Source: Corynebacterium sp. UBA2622
GTDB taxonomy: Bacteria; Actinomycetota; Actinomycetes; Mycobacteriales; Mycobacteriaceae
DNA length: 23,817 nucleotides
Direction of reading: 5' to 3'
Assembly (NCBI RefSeq): GCF_002339505.1
Contig: NZ_DDJO01000004.1
Location: forward strand, 1 to 23,817
Part shown: in pieces, positions 14,602 through 20,904 of the stretch
Layout: each line of letters begins with the position of its first letter
How positions within the stretch are numbered: the first letter of the stretch is position 1
Position numbers and translations under genes: made by a program
Notes under the pieces: model-generated
Seen by the model: the letters and a program-made list of their open reading frames with translations, nothing else
Told to the model about the DNA's origin: nothing
Databases searched by the model: none

Positions 14602-15026
14602 TCCGAAAACGGGACCGTGGAGACAAGGGTGCGGGCTGCGGTGAGGCGCGGTTCCTCCCACGGCAGAATTTCCACCAGGTCGCCATCGTCAGTCTCTACC
14701 CAGGGGTCATCTCCGATCGGGTCGAAATAGCCCTTGAGAACGCGCTGGTAGTCGAACCAGAGGTCCTCCTCGTAGGGTCCATCCAGATCGTCGAGGGCTC
14801 CCGCCCGGGACGCAACTTCCTTCCGCGCCCGACGGCGTATATCCGGCTCCAGAACATCGAGGGGGATGGTGCCGGGGCAGGGTGTGGTGGTCTCCTCCCT
14901 CGCCCACTCCTCTATGAGATTGTCCACGCGGCGTTCGATCGCGCGTTTCAGCTCTGCGAAATCGTAGGCGTGGCCGTCGCGGAGTTCTCGCTCCCACAGA
15001 AACTCGTACTCAATTTCGCTCAACAT
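14568..15026 (-). CDS. Acidic cytosolic protein of unknown function
   Basis: I do not recognise this 152-residue protein. It is strongly acidic and rich in Trp/Tyr/Phe, with no signal peptide or membrane segment. An N-terminal helical part (LSEIEYEFLWEREL, then FAELKRAIERRVDNLIEEW) is followed by a central ARKEVASRAGALDDL, EEDLWFDYQRVLKGYFDP, and a C-terminal DDGDLVEILPWEEP. The overall look recalls small stand-alone binding or immunity-type proteins, but there is no toxin gene beside it, so this is not a claim. ATG 15026 is seven bases after TAAGCT, with no ribosome site, so the mRNA is probably leaderless. It shares 34 bases with the convergent small membrane gene. The codon pattern is like its neighbours. 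Confidence 0.75.
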   Translation of the reverse strand: MLSEIEYEFLWERELRDGHAYDFAELKRAIERRVDNLIEEWAREETTTPCPGTIPLDVLEPDIRRRARKEVASRAGALDDLDGPYEEDLWFDYQRVLKGYFDPIGDDPWVETDDGDLVEILPWEEPRLTAARTLVSTVPFSDYNPSAEDLGC

Positions 15027-15033
15027 GGGGAAG

Positions 15034-15039
15034 AGCTTA
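15034..15039 (-). promoter_or_regulatory. -10 hexamer (TAAGCT) for the unknown acidic protein
   Basis: TAAGCT on the minus strand is followed by seven pyrimidine-rich bases and ATG 15026. There is no Shine-Dalgarno sequence, so a leaderless start is the simplest reading. Confidence 0.5.
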
Positions 15040-15105
15040 GAAACACCCCGGACAGCGCCCCGGGAAAATCGAACTCCTGCGCGAAGCTCGGGTGGGCCGC
15101 CTAAC

Positions 15106-15579
15106 CTACCGCCCGAGCAGCACCCGGGCCGCTCTGCGCCAGGCGACGCGCGCGATGGAGTGTGGAAGCGCCGCAATTTCCCGGGTGTAGTTGCGCAGAC
15201 GTGAGCGGCGCGGGGTGGGCGCGGCCGCCACCTCGACGGGGATGCCCAGGTGGCGGGCCCACACCCGTGTGCGCGCCACGTGGAAGCCGTTGGTCACGAC
15301 GGTCAGGAGCGCCGCATCCGGGAAAAGTGCCCGCGCGTTCTCGAGATTCTCGTTCGTGGAGCGGGCATCCGGCTCCAGAACGATCGAGCCGCGCGGCACG
15401 CCGTGGCCGACGAGCCACGCCGCCATCGCGCCGGCCTCGTCGTGCCCCGAGACCACCACCGGGCGGTCGGGATCGCGGTGCCAGAGACCGAGGGCCGTCG
15501 ATAAGCGGGCCTCGAGCAGGCGGGAGGGGCGCCCGTCGATGACGCGGGCGCCGAGCACGACGATCGGCCCGCTATTCAC
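15106..15579 (-). CDS. YdcF/DUF218 family protein
   Basis: The 157-residue protein has the DUF218 (YdcF/SanA/ElyC) pattern: IVVLGARVIDGRPSRLLEARL near the start (split as VVLGARV and PSRLLEARL), PVVVSGHDEAGAMAAWLVGHGVP, LEPDARSTNENLENA, and LLTVVTNGFHVARTRVWARHLG. The family has a Rossmann-like fold, and some members act in lipid-carrier or envelope metabolism. There is no N-terminal membrane anchor here, so it is the soluble YdcF type. GTG 15579 overlaps the last eight bases of purE, so it is translationally coupled to purE although its role in purine synthesis is not evident. The C-terminus is basic (RVAWRRAARVLLGR). Confidence 0.85.
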   Translation of the reverse strand: MNSGPIVVLGARVIDGRPSRLLEARLSTALGLWHRDPDRPVVVSGHDEAGAMAAWLVGHGVPRGSIVLEPDARSTNENLENARALFPDAALLTVVTNGFHVARTRVWARHLGIPVEVAAAPTPRRSRLRNYTREIAALPHSIARVAWRRAARVLLGR

Positions 15580-16072
15580 CCATCAACCGCGAACGCAGGG
15601 CTTCATCCTTGCGCTCGACCTCGGCGGCCATGCCCTCCTGGTAGGCGGCCATCCGCGCCAGCACGTCCGGGTCGGAGGCGCCGATGATGCGCGCGGCGAG
15701 CAGACCGGCGTTCTTCGCGCCGCCGATGGAGACGGTGGCCACGGGGACACCGCCGGGCATCTGGACGATGGAGAGCAGGGAATCCAGCCCGTCGAGATCC
15801 TTGAGCGCCCGGGGGATGCCGATGACGGGCAGCGGGGTCGCGGCGGCGACCATGCCGGGCAGGTGCGCGGCCCCGCCGGCGCAGGCGATGATGACCTTCA
15901 GGCCGCGCTTGTGGGCGGTTTTGGCGTAGGCCAGCATCTTCTCGGGGGTGCGGTGCGCGGAGACGACACCGACCTCGAACGGCAGGCCGAACTCGGCGAG
16001 CACCTCGGCGGCGGGGGCGACGGTGTCCCAGTCGGAGTCCGAACCCATGATCAGGCCGACGATCGGTTCCAT
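15572..16072 (-). CDS. purE: N5-carboxyaminoimidazole ribonucleotide mutase
   Basis: PurE rearranges N5-CAIR to CAIR in de novo purine synthesis. The 166-residue product has the class I motifs MGSDSDW (9-15) and VVSAHRTPEKM (36-46), ACAGGAAHLPGM, PVIGIP, and the substrate loop LDSLLSIVQMPGGVPVATVSIGGAKNAG (seen as SLLSIVQMPGGVPVATV and GGAKNAG). AAGGA lies seven bases before ATG 16072 and partly inside the end of purK, whose stop is three bases upstream. The order purK-purE-ydcF on the minus strand forms one tight operon. The pair PurK plus PurE is the bacterial two-step route. Confidence 0.97.
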   Translation of the reverse strand: MEPIVGLIMGSDSDWDTVAPAAEVLAEFGLPFEVGVVSAHRTPEKMLAYAKTAHKRGLKVIIACAGGAAHLPGMVAAATPLPVIGIPRALKDLDGLDSLLSIVQMPGGVPVATVSIGGAKNAGLLAARIIGASDPDVLARMAAYQEGMAAEVERKDEALRSRLMGE

Positions 16073-16075
16073 GCT

Positions 16076-17260
16076 CTAGTCCTTCCAGGTGGCGTTGACG
16101 ATGAAGTGGGCGGCGTCCTCTGCGATGCGGCGGGCCGTGTCGGCGTCGGCGGCGGTGACGTTGACGTGGCCCATCTTGCGCCCCGGGCGCCAGTCCTTGC
16201 CGTAGAGATGCACCTTGGCCTCCGGATACCTGCGCATCACCTCGGCGACGCGCCCGCGCATGGGCATCTCCGGATCGCGCTCGCCGCCCAGGGTGTTGAC
16301 CATGACGGTCGCGGGTGCCAGCGGCTCGGTGGAACCCAGCGGCCAGTCGAGAACGGCGCGCAGGTGCTGCTCGAACTGGGAGGTCACGGACCCCTCCTGG
16401 GTCCAGTGCCCGGTGTTGTGGGGGCGCATGGCCAGCTCGTTGACGGTGACGGCGGGGGCCCCGTCCGCACCGGGGTGCTCGAAGAGCTCGACGGCGAGGA
16501 CCCCGGTGACGTCCAGCTCCTCGGCGATGCGCACCGCAAGGTCGCGGCAGTACGCGGCGAGGTCCGGGCTGAGACCCGGCGCGGGCGAGATCGCCACGCG
16601 GCACACCCCGCCCTCCTGGATCGACTCCACGACGGGCCAGGCGCGCACCTTCCCCGACCGGTTCCGGGCCACCATGGCGGACAGTTCGCGGGTGAAGGCG
16701 ATCTTGCGTTCCGCGTAGAGGGGGGTGCCCGTGCCGAGCAGCTCGGTGACGAGGTCGGCGAAACCCTGCTCGGATTCGGGGAACCACACGCCGTGGCCGT
16801 CATACCCGCCTCGGGTCGCCTTGAGGCACACCTCGCCGTCAACGCGCTCCCAGAACGAGCGCGCGTCCTGGGCGGATGCGATGGGGGCGAATTCCGGCAC
16901 CGGGGCGCCGATCTCACCCAGCCGGGTGCGCTGCTCCAGCTTGTCCTGCGCGTAGAGCAGGGCCGCCGGGCGGGGCTCGACGTTGATCCCGGCGTCGATG
17001 AGCGACTGCAGGTGCTCATTGGGCACGTGCTCGTGGTCGAAGGTGACGGCGTCCGCTCCCCGCGCGATCTCCTCCAAGTCGGAGAGGTCCGTGTAATCGC
17101 CCAGGCGGACGTCGCCGAAAACCTGGGCCGCGGAGGCGTCCCTGCCGCCGGCGAGGACCCGGGTGCGCAACCCCAGCTCGATGGCTTCGGTGTGCATCAT
17201 CCGGGCGAGTTGGCCGTCGCCGACGACGGCAACGGTGGGCATTTCATGGGCATGGTTCAC
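16076..17260 (-). CDS. purK: N5-carboxyaminoimidazole ribonucleotide synthase
   Basis: PurK uses ATP and bicarbonate to carboxylate AIR, supplying PurE. The 394-residue product is an ATP-grasp enzyme. It has the N-terminal VVGDGQLARMM (12-22, with Asp where many homologues have Gly), TFDHEHVPNEHLQSL, the ATP-grasp loop LKATRGGYDGHGVWF, VELFEHPGADG, and the PurK signature VNELAMRPHNTGHWT (typical NELAPRPHNSGHWT). I chose GTG 17260 because TAATGT ends eight bases upstream and no ribosome site precedes ATG 17242, 18 bases inside; either start keeps the domain. It lies 30 bases after the PH-domain gene. Confidence 0.96.
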   Translation of the reverse strand: MNHAHEMPTVAVVGDGQLARMMHTEAIELGLRTRVLAGGRDASAAQVFGDVRLGDYTDLSDLEEIARGADAVTFDHEHVPNEHLQSLIDAGINVEPRPAALLYAQDKLEQRTRLGEIGAPVPEFAPIASAQDARSFWERVDGEVCLKATRGGYDGHGVWFPESEQGFADLVTELLGTGTPLYAERKIAFTRELSAMVARNRSGKVRAWPVVESIQEGGVCRVAISPAPGLSPDLAAYCRDLAVRIAEELDVTGVLAVELFEHPGADGAPAVTVNELAMRPHNTGHWTQEGSVTSQFEQHLRAVLDWPLGSTEPLAPATVMVNTLGGERDPEMPMRGRVAEVMRRYPEAKVHLYGKDWRPGRKMGHVNVTAADADTARRIAEDAAHFIVNATWKD

Positions 17261-17268
17261 GTTCGTTT

Positions 17269-17274
17269 ACATTA
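17269..17274 (-). promoter_or_regulatory. -10 hexamer (TAATGT) for a leaderless purK transcript
   Basis: TAATGT on the minus strand is followed by eight bases (AAACGAAC) and GTG 17260. No purine-rich ribosome site is present. It would give purK-purE-ydcF a promoter separate from birA. Confidence 0.45.
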
Positions 17275-17290
17275 GTGCCCGACAAGCACC

Positions 17291-17761
17291 CTAGCGGTAC
17301 CGGGACGCGTGGAACTGGCCGGCGCCGACCCGCCCGTTGAGCACCTTCTCCACCTTCTTCGCCCGGCCCACCCCGGGGTAGTGCAGGGGGCGGTCGAACC
17401 CGTAGACGGAGAGGGTGAGACCGCCGCGCTCCCGGCGCGCGGAATGGATCTGCTGGATCGGGATGGAGTCGGGCGCGCCCACCCCTCCCCCGCCACCGCG
17501 CGCGAGAACCCGGCGGTCCGTGACCATGAAGCGGCGGCGGCGCGAGGAGACGACAGGCAGCACGAAACGGAGAACCGCGAGCACCGCCCAGAGCGCGACG
17601 ACGAGGTTGCGGAAGGCGGGGTCGATGCCGTGGCCGTCCATCCAGCCGACGGCCATCCAGCACACGCCCGTGACCACCACCAGCTCGAGCAGGGGAAAGA
17701 CCAACCCGGACAGGGGGCCGCACGTGTCGGCGAGGACGACCTCGCCATCGCCAAGCTTCAT
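17291..17761 (-). CDS. Membrane protein with bacterial PH domain
   Basis: The 156-residue protein has two membrane helices (about 17-40 and 48-68), then RRRRFMVTDRRVLARGG and SIPIQQIHSARRERGGLTLSVYGFDRPLHYPGVG, the usual pattern of bacterial PH-like (bPH2/YdbT-type) domains, ending in a basic helix. Position between birA and purK is the same as Rv3278c in M. tuberculosis. Function is unknown; members are thought to mediate membrane or protein contacts. ATG 17761 lies 20 bases after the birA stop, with only a weak ribosome site (GGTGG), so translation probably depends on birA. A longer open frame to 17932 overlaps birA and is low-complexity Arg-rich sequence, so it is not used. Confidence 0.8.
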   Translation of the reverse strand: MKLGDGEVVLADTCGPLSGLVFPLLELVVVTGVCWMAVGWMDGHGIDPAFRNLVVALWAVLAVLRFVLPVVSSRRRRFMVTDRRVLARGGGGGVGAPDSIPIQQIHSARRERGGLTLSVYGFDRPLHYPGVGRAKKVEKVLNGRVGAGQFHASRYR

Positions 17762-17781
17762 CCCAGCCACCGCGGGGGACG

Positions 17782-18513
17782 CTACTCGGCCGGACGCAGG
17801 TGCGTCACGTCGCCGGCGGAGTAGGCGGTGCCGTCGATGACGATCTCGCCGGCGTCGTTGATGTCGTCGACAACACCCTCGACGTCCCCGCCGGCCCGCT
17901 CGAGGCGGGCGGCCCGGCCGATGGTGGAGCACACGGCGCGGTAGTCCTCGAGCAGCTGCGCGTCACCCTCGCGCCACTGGCGGATCCGCTCGCCCAGGGC
18001 GAGGAGGAGGTCCACGGTGAACTGGTCCCACTCCACGTCGACGCCCTCGAGGTTGAGCGACGTCGCCGTCTCCACGGGCAGGTCCTCGCGCCGCCAGGCG
18101 ACGTTCACACCCACGCCCAGCACAGCGCGGGGGGCCTCGCCGGAAAGGTCCGCCTCGGCGAGGATCCCCGCGAGCTTACGGCCGCCGAGCAGGACGTCGT
18201 TGGGCCACTTCAGGCTCGCCTCGGGGATGACGTCGGCGACCGCGAGGCCCGTGGCCAGCGGGAGCAGGCCGACGCGGTCCACCGGCTCGGCGTCGACCAG
18301 CACGCTGAGGCAGAGCTGCGCCCCCTTGGGGGACACCCAGGTGCGGCCCATCCGGCCGCGGCCGGCCGTCTGGGCATCGGCGATGAGGACGTCGCCCGCC
18401 TGGCCGTCGGCAAGCAACTCGGCGTTGGTGGAGCCGACGGACTCGACCCACCGCACGTCGCGCCACGTCTCGGCGACCTCGTCCTGGATGAATTGGATGT
18501 TCTGCACAGTCAT
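17782..18513 (-). CDS. birA: Biotin--[acetyl-CoA-carboxylase] ligase, monofunctional
   Basis: BirA activates biotin with ATP and attaches it to carboxylase subunits such as AccBC. The 243-residue product begins directly with the catalytic domain and lacks the DNA-binding N-terminus, as is usual in actinobacteria. It has VESVGSTNAELL (23-34), the biotin/AMP loop GRGRMGRTW (51-59), KWPNDVLL (101-108), LAGILAE and GVGVNVAW, and a C-terminal SH3-like domain (about 200-243). ATG 18513 is chosen because TATGAT ends seven bases upstream; the in-frame ATG 18525 lies within that hexamer. It is next to acpS and accD1, so carboxylase maturation and use are encoded together. Confidence 0.96.
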   Translation of the reverse strand: MTVQNIQFIQDEVAETWRDVRWVESVGSTNAELLADGQAGDVLIADAQTAGRGRMGRTWVSPKGAQLCLSVLVDAEPVDRVGLLPLATGLAVADVIPEASLKWPNDVLLGGRKLAGILAEADLSGEAPRAVLGVGVNVAWRREDLPVETATSLNLEGVDVEWDQFTVDLLLALGERIRQWREGDAQLLEDYRAVCSTIGRAARLERAGGDVEGVVDDINDAGEIVIDGTAYSAGDVTHLRPAE

Positions 18514-18520
18514 GGCTCCG

Positions 18521-18526
18521 ATCATA
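18521..18526 (-). promoter_or_regulatory. -10 hexamer (TATGAT) for a leaderless birA transcript
   Basis: TATGAT on the minus strand is followed by seven bases and ATG 18513. The bases CGGAGCC between them contain GGAG, but only three bases remain before the ATG, too close for a normal ribosome site. Confidence 0.5.
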
Positions 18527-18587
18527 TTGCCTATCGCCCGTGCTCCTCCCCGGGGTCCGGTGAGATGGCAGCGGAGGAGGCCACGCG

Positions 18588-18684
18588 GGTAGATGAGCGC
18601 CTGTAAATGAGCGCCAGTCCGGTGAAATCCGCGAACACGAGAAAATCCACCAGACTGGCGCTCTTTTATGGGCGCTCATTTACC
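18588..18684. repeat. Nested long inverted repeat (about 37-base arms) overlapping the acpS 3' end
   Basis: Left arm 18588-18624 pairs with right arm 18648-18684 with five mismatches in 37 positions, around a 23-base loop. Each arm is itself a near-duplicate: the left holds ATGAGCGCC at 18593 and 18607, fourteen bases apart, and the right holds the reverse complement, complete at its outer copy (from 18671) and shortened to GGCGCTC at its inner copy (18657-18663). Inner perfect stem: GAGCGCCAGTC (18609-18619) with GACTGGCGCTC (18653-18663), followed on the plus strand by TTTT. An alternative 13-base perfect stem joins 18603-18615 to 18671-18683. The outer right arm encodes the last two codons and the stop of acpS. 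It may act as terminator, but the T run faces away from acpS transcription. Confidence 0.85.
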
Positions 18685-19083
18685 AACGCACACACCAGCC
18701 CCCGCCTCCCCCACCACGCACACCGCCACCGCGTAGTCGCCGTCGTGGGACAGGGACAACGACACCGCGGGCGGGCCCAGCCGCGACACCTCCCCGCGCA
18801 GGACAACGGCGACACGCCCGAAGGCGTCGGGCACCACCTCTATCTCGGAGAAGTCCACGCCGCCCGGGTCGATCACGGGCGGGGAACCGTACAGCGACTG
18901 GGACCAGGCCTTGATGTAGGCCTCCTTGGCCGCCCACCGCGCCGCGAGCGAGGAGACCCGGTCGGGCTTGTCCGCGCACGTACGCAGCTCGCGTTCCGTG
19001 AAGACGGATGCGAAACGCGAACCGGGCACCTCCAGCTGCGAGGCAAAAGCCGAAACCTGGACGATGTCGGTGCCCACATGCAC
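18676..19083 (-). CDS. acpS: Holo-[acyl-carrier-protein] synthase
   Basis: AcpS transfers 4'-phosphopantetheine from CoA to the carrier domain; in corynebacteria its main client is the type I fatty acid synthase. The 135-residue product has the Mg2+ site VGTDIV with Asp6, FTERE (28-32), the catalytic RWAAKEAYIKAW with Lys53-Glu54, and the C-terminal SLSLSHDGDYAVAVCVV. The start is GTG 19083, with AAAGGA 12 bases upstream; GTG 19077 is nearly as good, and an upstream TTG at 19116 is less likely. The final GK and stop are inside the inverted repeat at 18588-18684. It is divergent from accD1 and upstream of birA on the same strand. Confidence 0.93.
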   Translation of the reverse strand: MHVGTDIVQVSAFASQLEVPGSRFASVFTERELRTCADKPDRVSSLAARWAAKEAYIKAWSQSLYGSPPVIDPGGVDFSEIEVVPDAFGRVAVVLRGEVSRLGPPAVSLSLSHDGDYAVAVCVVGEAGAGVCVGK

Positions 19084-19129
19084 GGTGCACCACCATCCTT
19101 TCGCGTTGAGTGGCAAAGATCACATCGGG

Positions 19130-19135
19130 AGCATA
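19130..19135 (-). promoter_or_regulatory. Candidate -10 (TATGCT) for acpS
   Basis: TATGCT on the minus strand would start transcription near 19123, giving a leader of about 40 bases that includes AAAGGA. The 120 bases up to accD1 hold both promoters. Confidence 0.4.
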
Positions 19136-19169
19136 ACAGCACGGTAACGGCATAACTTACCTAACCGTA

Positions 19170-19187
19170 ACCTACCAATTCGTAGGT
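19170..19187. promoter_or_regulatory. Inverted repeat between acpS and accD1, possible operator
   Basis: ACCTAC-CAATTC-GTAGGT is a perfect six-base inverted repeat in an AT-richer stretch (19141-19200) between divergent starts, about 50-60 bases from each. A TetR-type regulator such as FasR, which controls accD1 and fas genes in C. glutamicum, would be a natural candidate. I have not matched it to a known fasO sequence. Confidence 0.45.
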
Positions 19188-19226
19188 AGAGTTGTTTTGC
19201 CCCTCCTAATTAGACGCGGTGAACCC

Positions 19227-19232
19227 TAAACT
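19227..19232 (+). promoter_or_regulatory. -10 hexamer (TAAACT) for a leaderless accD1 transcript
   Basis: TAAACT is followed by seven bases and ATG 19240, with no ribosome site. A -35 is not clear. Confidence 0.5.
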
Positions 19233-19239
19233 CCCCGGC

Positions 19240-20865
19240 ATGACTGTTTCTTCCCACATGCCGGAGCTTGACGCTCTCGACGGCCCGCAGACCACAGCCG
19301 ACAAGATCGCCGACCTGAAGCGCCGCCGCGAGGAGGCCGCCGTCCCCATGGGGGAGGCCGCGCACGACAAGGTGCGCGACGCCGGGCGGCTCACCGCCCG
19401 GGAGCGCCTCGACTACCTCCTCGACGAGGGCTCCTTCGTCGAGACCGACCAGTTGGTGCGCCACCGAACCCACGAGTTCGGGATGCACGCCCGCCGCCCA
19501 GTCACCGACGGCATCGTCACCGGGTGGGGCACGATCGACGGCAGGGAGGTGTGCGTCTTCTCCCAGGACGGCACCGTCTTCGGCGGCGCGCTGGGCGAGG
19601 TCTACGGCGAGAAGATGGTCAAGATCCAGGAACTCGCCGTCACCACCGGTCGCCCGCTCATCGGCCTCTACGAGGGCGCGGGCGCCCGCATCCAGGAAGG
19701 CGCGGTCTCCCTCGACTGGATCGCGAAGACCTTCTACCAGAACGTCAAGGCCTCCGGGGTCGTCCCCCAGATCTCCGTGATCATGGGCGCCTGCGCCGGC
19801 GGCAACGCCTACTCCCCCGCCCTGACCGACTTCGTGGTCATGGTGGACCAGAGCTCCAAGATGTTCGTCACCGGCCCCGACGTGATCACCACCGTCACCG
19901 GCGAACAGATCACCCAGGAGGAGCTCGGTGGCGCGTGGACCCACATGAACACCGCGGGCAACTGCCACTACGTCGCCTCCTCCGACGAGGACGCCCTGGA
20001 CTGGGTCACGGACCTCGTCGGTTTCCTGCCCAACAACGCCCGGAGCGCCCCGCCCGCCGAGCTGGCCCACCCCGAGCCCGGCATCACCGCCGAGGACGCC
20101 GAGCTCGACTCCATCATCCCCGACTCCCCCAACCAGCCCTACGACGTGCGCGAGGTCATCACCCGCATCGCGGACGACGGGGAGTTCTTCGAGATCATGG
20201 AGAAACGCGCGGAAAACGTCGTCACGGCCCTGACACGCATCGAGGGTGAGGTCGTCGCCATCCTCGCGAACCAACCCAGCGTCTTCGCCGGCTGCCTCGA
20301 CATCGACTCCTCCGAGAAGGCGGCGCGCTTCGTGCGCACCATCGACGCGTTCAACATCCCCCTGGTCCTGCTCGTCGACGTCCCGGGCTTCCTCCCCGGC
20401 GCCAGCCAGGAACACGGCGGCATCCTCCGCAGGGGTGCCAAGCTGCTCTACGCCTACGCCGAGGCCAGCGTGCCCAAGATCACCGTCACCATGCGGAAGT
20501 CCTACGGCGGCGCGTACTGCGTCATGGGTTCCAAGGGCCTCGGCGCGGACGTGAACCTGGCCTGGCCCACCGCCCAGATCGCGGTGATGGGCGCCTCGGG
20601 TGCCGTGGGCTTCATCAACCGCAAGGACATCAAGGCAGCCCGCGAGTCCGGCATGGACGAGGCGGCGCTGGCGGAGCTCATCCAGAGCTACGAGCGCGAG
20701 TACGAGGACGCCATCCTCAACCCCTACCTCGCCGCCGAGCGGGGGCTTATCGACGCCGTCATCCTCCCCTCGGAGACCCGCACCGCCGTGGCCGCCAACC
20801 TGCGCCTCTACCGGGACAAGACCGTCGCCCGCCCAGCGCACAAGCACGGCAACATCCCGCTCTAA
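19240..20865 (+). CDS. accD1: Acetyl-CoA carboxylase carboxyltransferase (beta) subunit AccD1/DtsR1
   Basis: With biotinylated AccBC it carboxylates acetyl-CoA to malonyl-CoA for FAS-I. The 541-residue product is a full-length acyl-CoA carboxyltransferase: RLTARERLDYLLDEGSF, TDGIVTGWGTIDGREV, VFGGALGEVYGEKM, LYEGAGARIQEG, the oxyanion loop GACAGGNAYSPAL (183-195), CLDIDSSEKAARF, and in the second half LVDVPGFLPG and SYGGAYCVMGSKGLGAD. The N-terminal region strongly resembles C. glutamicum AccD1 rather than the AccD2/AccD3 mycolate-specific paralogues. ATG 19240 is chosen because TAAACT ends seven bases upstream and family similarity begins there; GTG 19219 is an alternative without a ribosome site. 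Fas begins 39 bases after its stop, so the two are probably one transcript. Confidence 0.94.
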   Translation: MTVSSHMPELDALDGPQTTADKIADLKRRREEAAVPMGEAAHDKVRDAGRLTARERLDYLLDEGSFVETDQLVRHRTHEFGMHARRPVTDGIVTGWGTIDGREVCVFSQDGTVFGGALGEVYGEKMVKIQELAVTTGRPLIGLYEGAGARIQEGAVSLDWIAKTFYQNVKASGVVPQISVIMGACAGGNAYSPALTDFVVMVDQSSKMFVTGPDVITTVTGEQITQEELGGAWTHMNTAGNCHYVASSDEDALDWVTDLVGFLPNNARSAPPAELAHPEPGITAEDAELDSIIPDSPNQPYDVREVITRIADDGEFFEIMEKRAENVVTALTRIEGEVVAILANQPSVFAGCLDIDSSEKAARFVRTIDAFNIPLVLLVDVPGFLPGASQEHGGILRRGAKLLYAYAEASVPKITVTMRKSYGGAYCVMGSKGLGADVNLAWPTAQIAVMGASGAVGFINRKDIKAARESGMDEAALAELIQSYEREYEDAILNPYLAAERGLIDAVILPSETRTAVAANLRLYRDKTVARPAHKHGNIPL

Positions 20866-20886
20866 CCGGCCCCTTCCCCGCGAACT

Positions 20887-20900
20887 GAAAGATTTCTTTC
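20887..20900 (+). other. Small AU hairpin covering the fas ribosome-site region
   Basis: GAAAGA-TT-TCTTTC forms a six-base stem ending four bases before ATG 20905. The only ribosome-site-like sequence (AAAGA) is in its 5' arm and far from the start, so the hairpin may bring it closer or mask it. Confidence 0.3.
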
Positions 20901-20904
20901 CACC

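Noticed and set aside
14568..15026. Toxin-immunity pair with the small membrane gene
   Set aside because: The acidic protein recalls immunity proteins only in composition; the neighbour has no toxin motif and belongs to the transporter operon.
15191..17275. 694-residue plus-strand open frame opposite ydcF, purE and purK
   Set aside because: Three conserved minus-strand genes explain the same DNA.
18664..18667. Simple rho-independent terminator for acpS
   Set aside because: The TTTT follows the stem on the plus strand, while acpS is transcribed from the minus strand; on that strand only ATTTAC follows.
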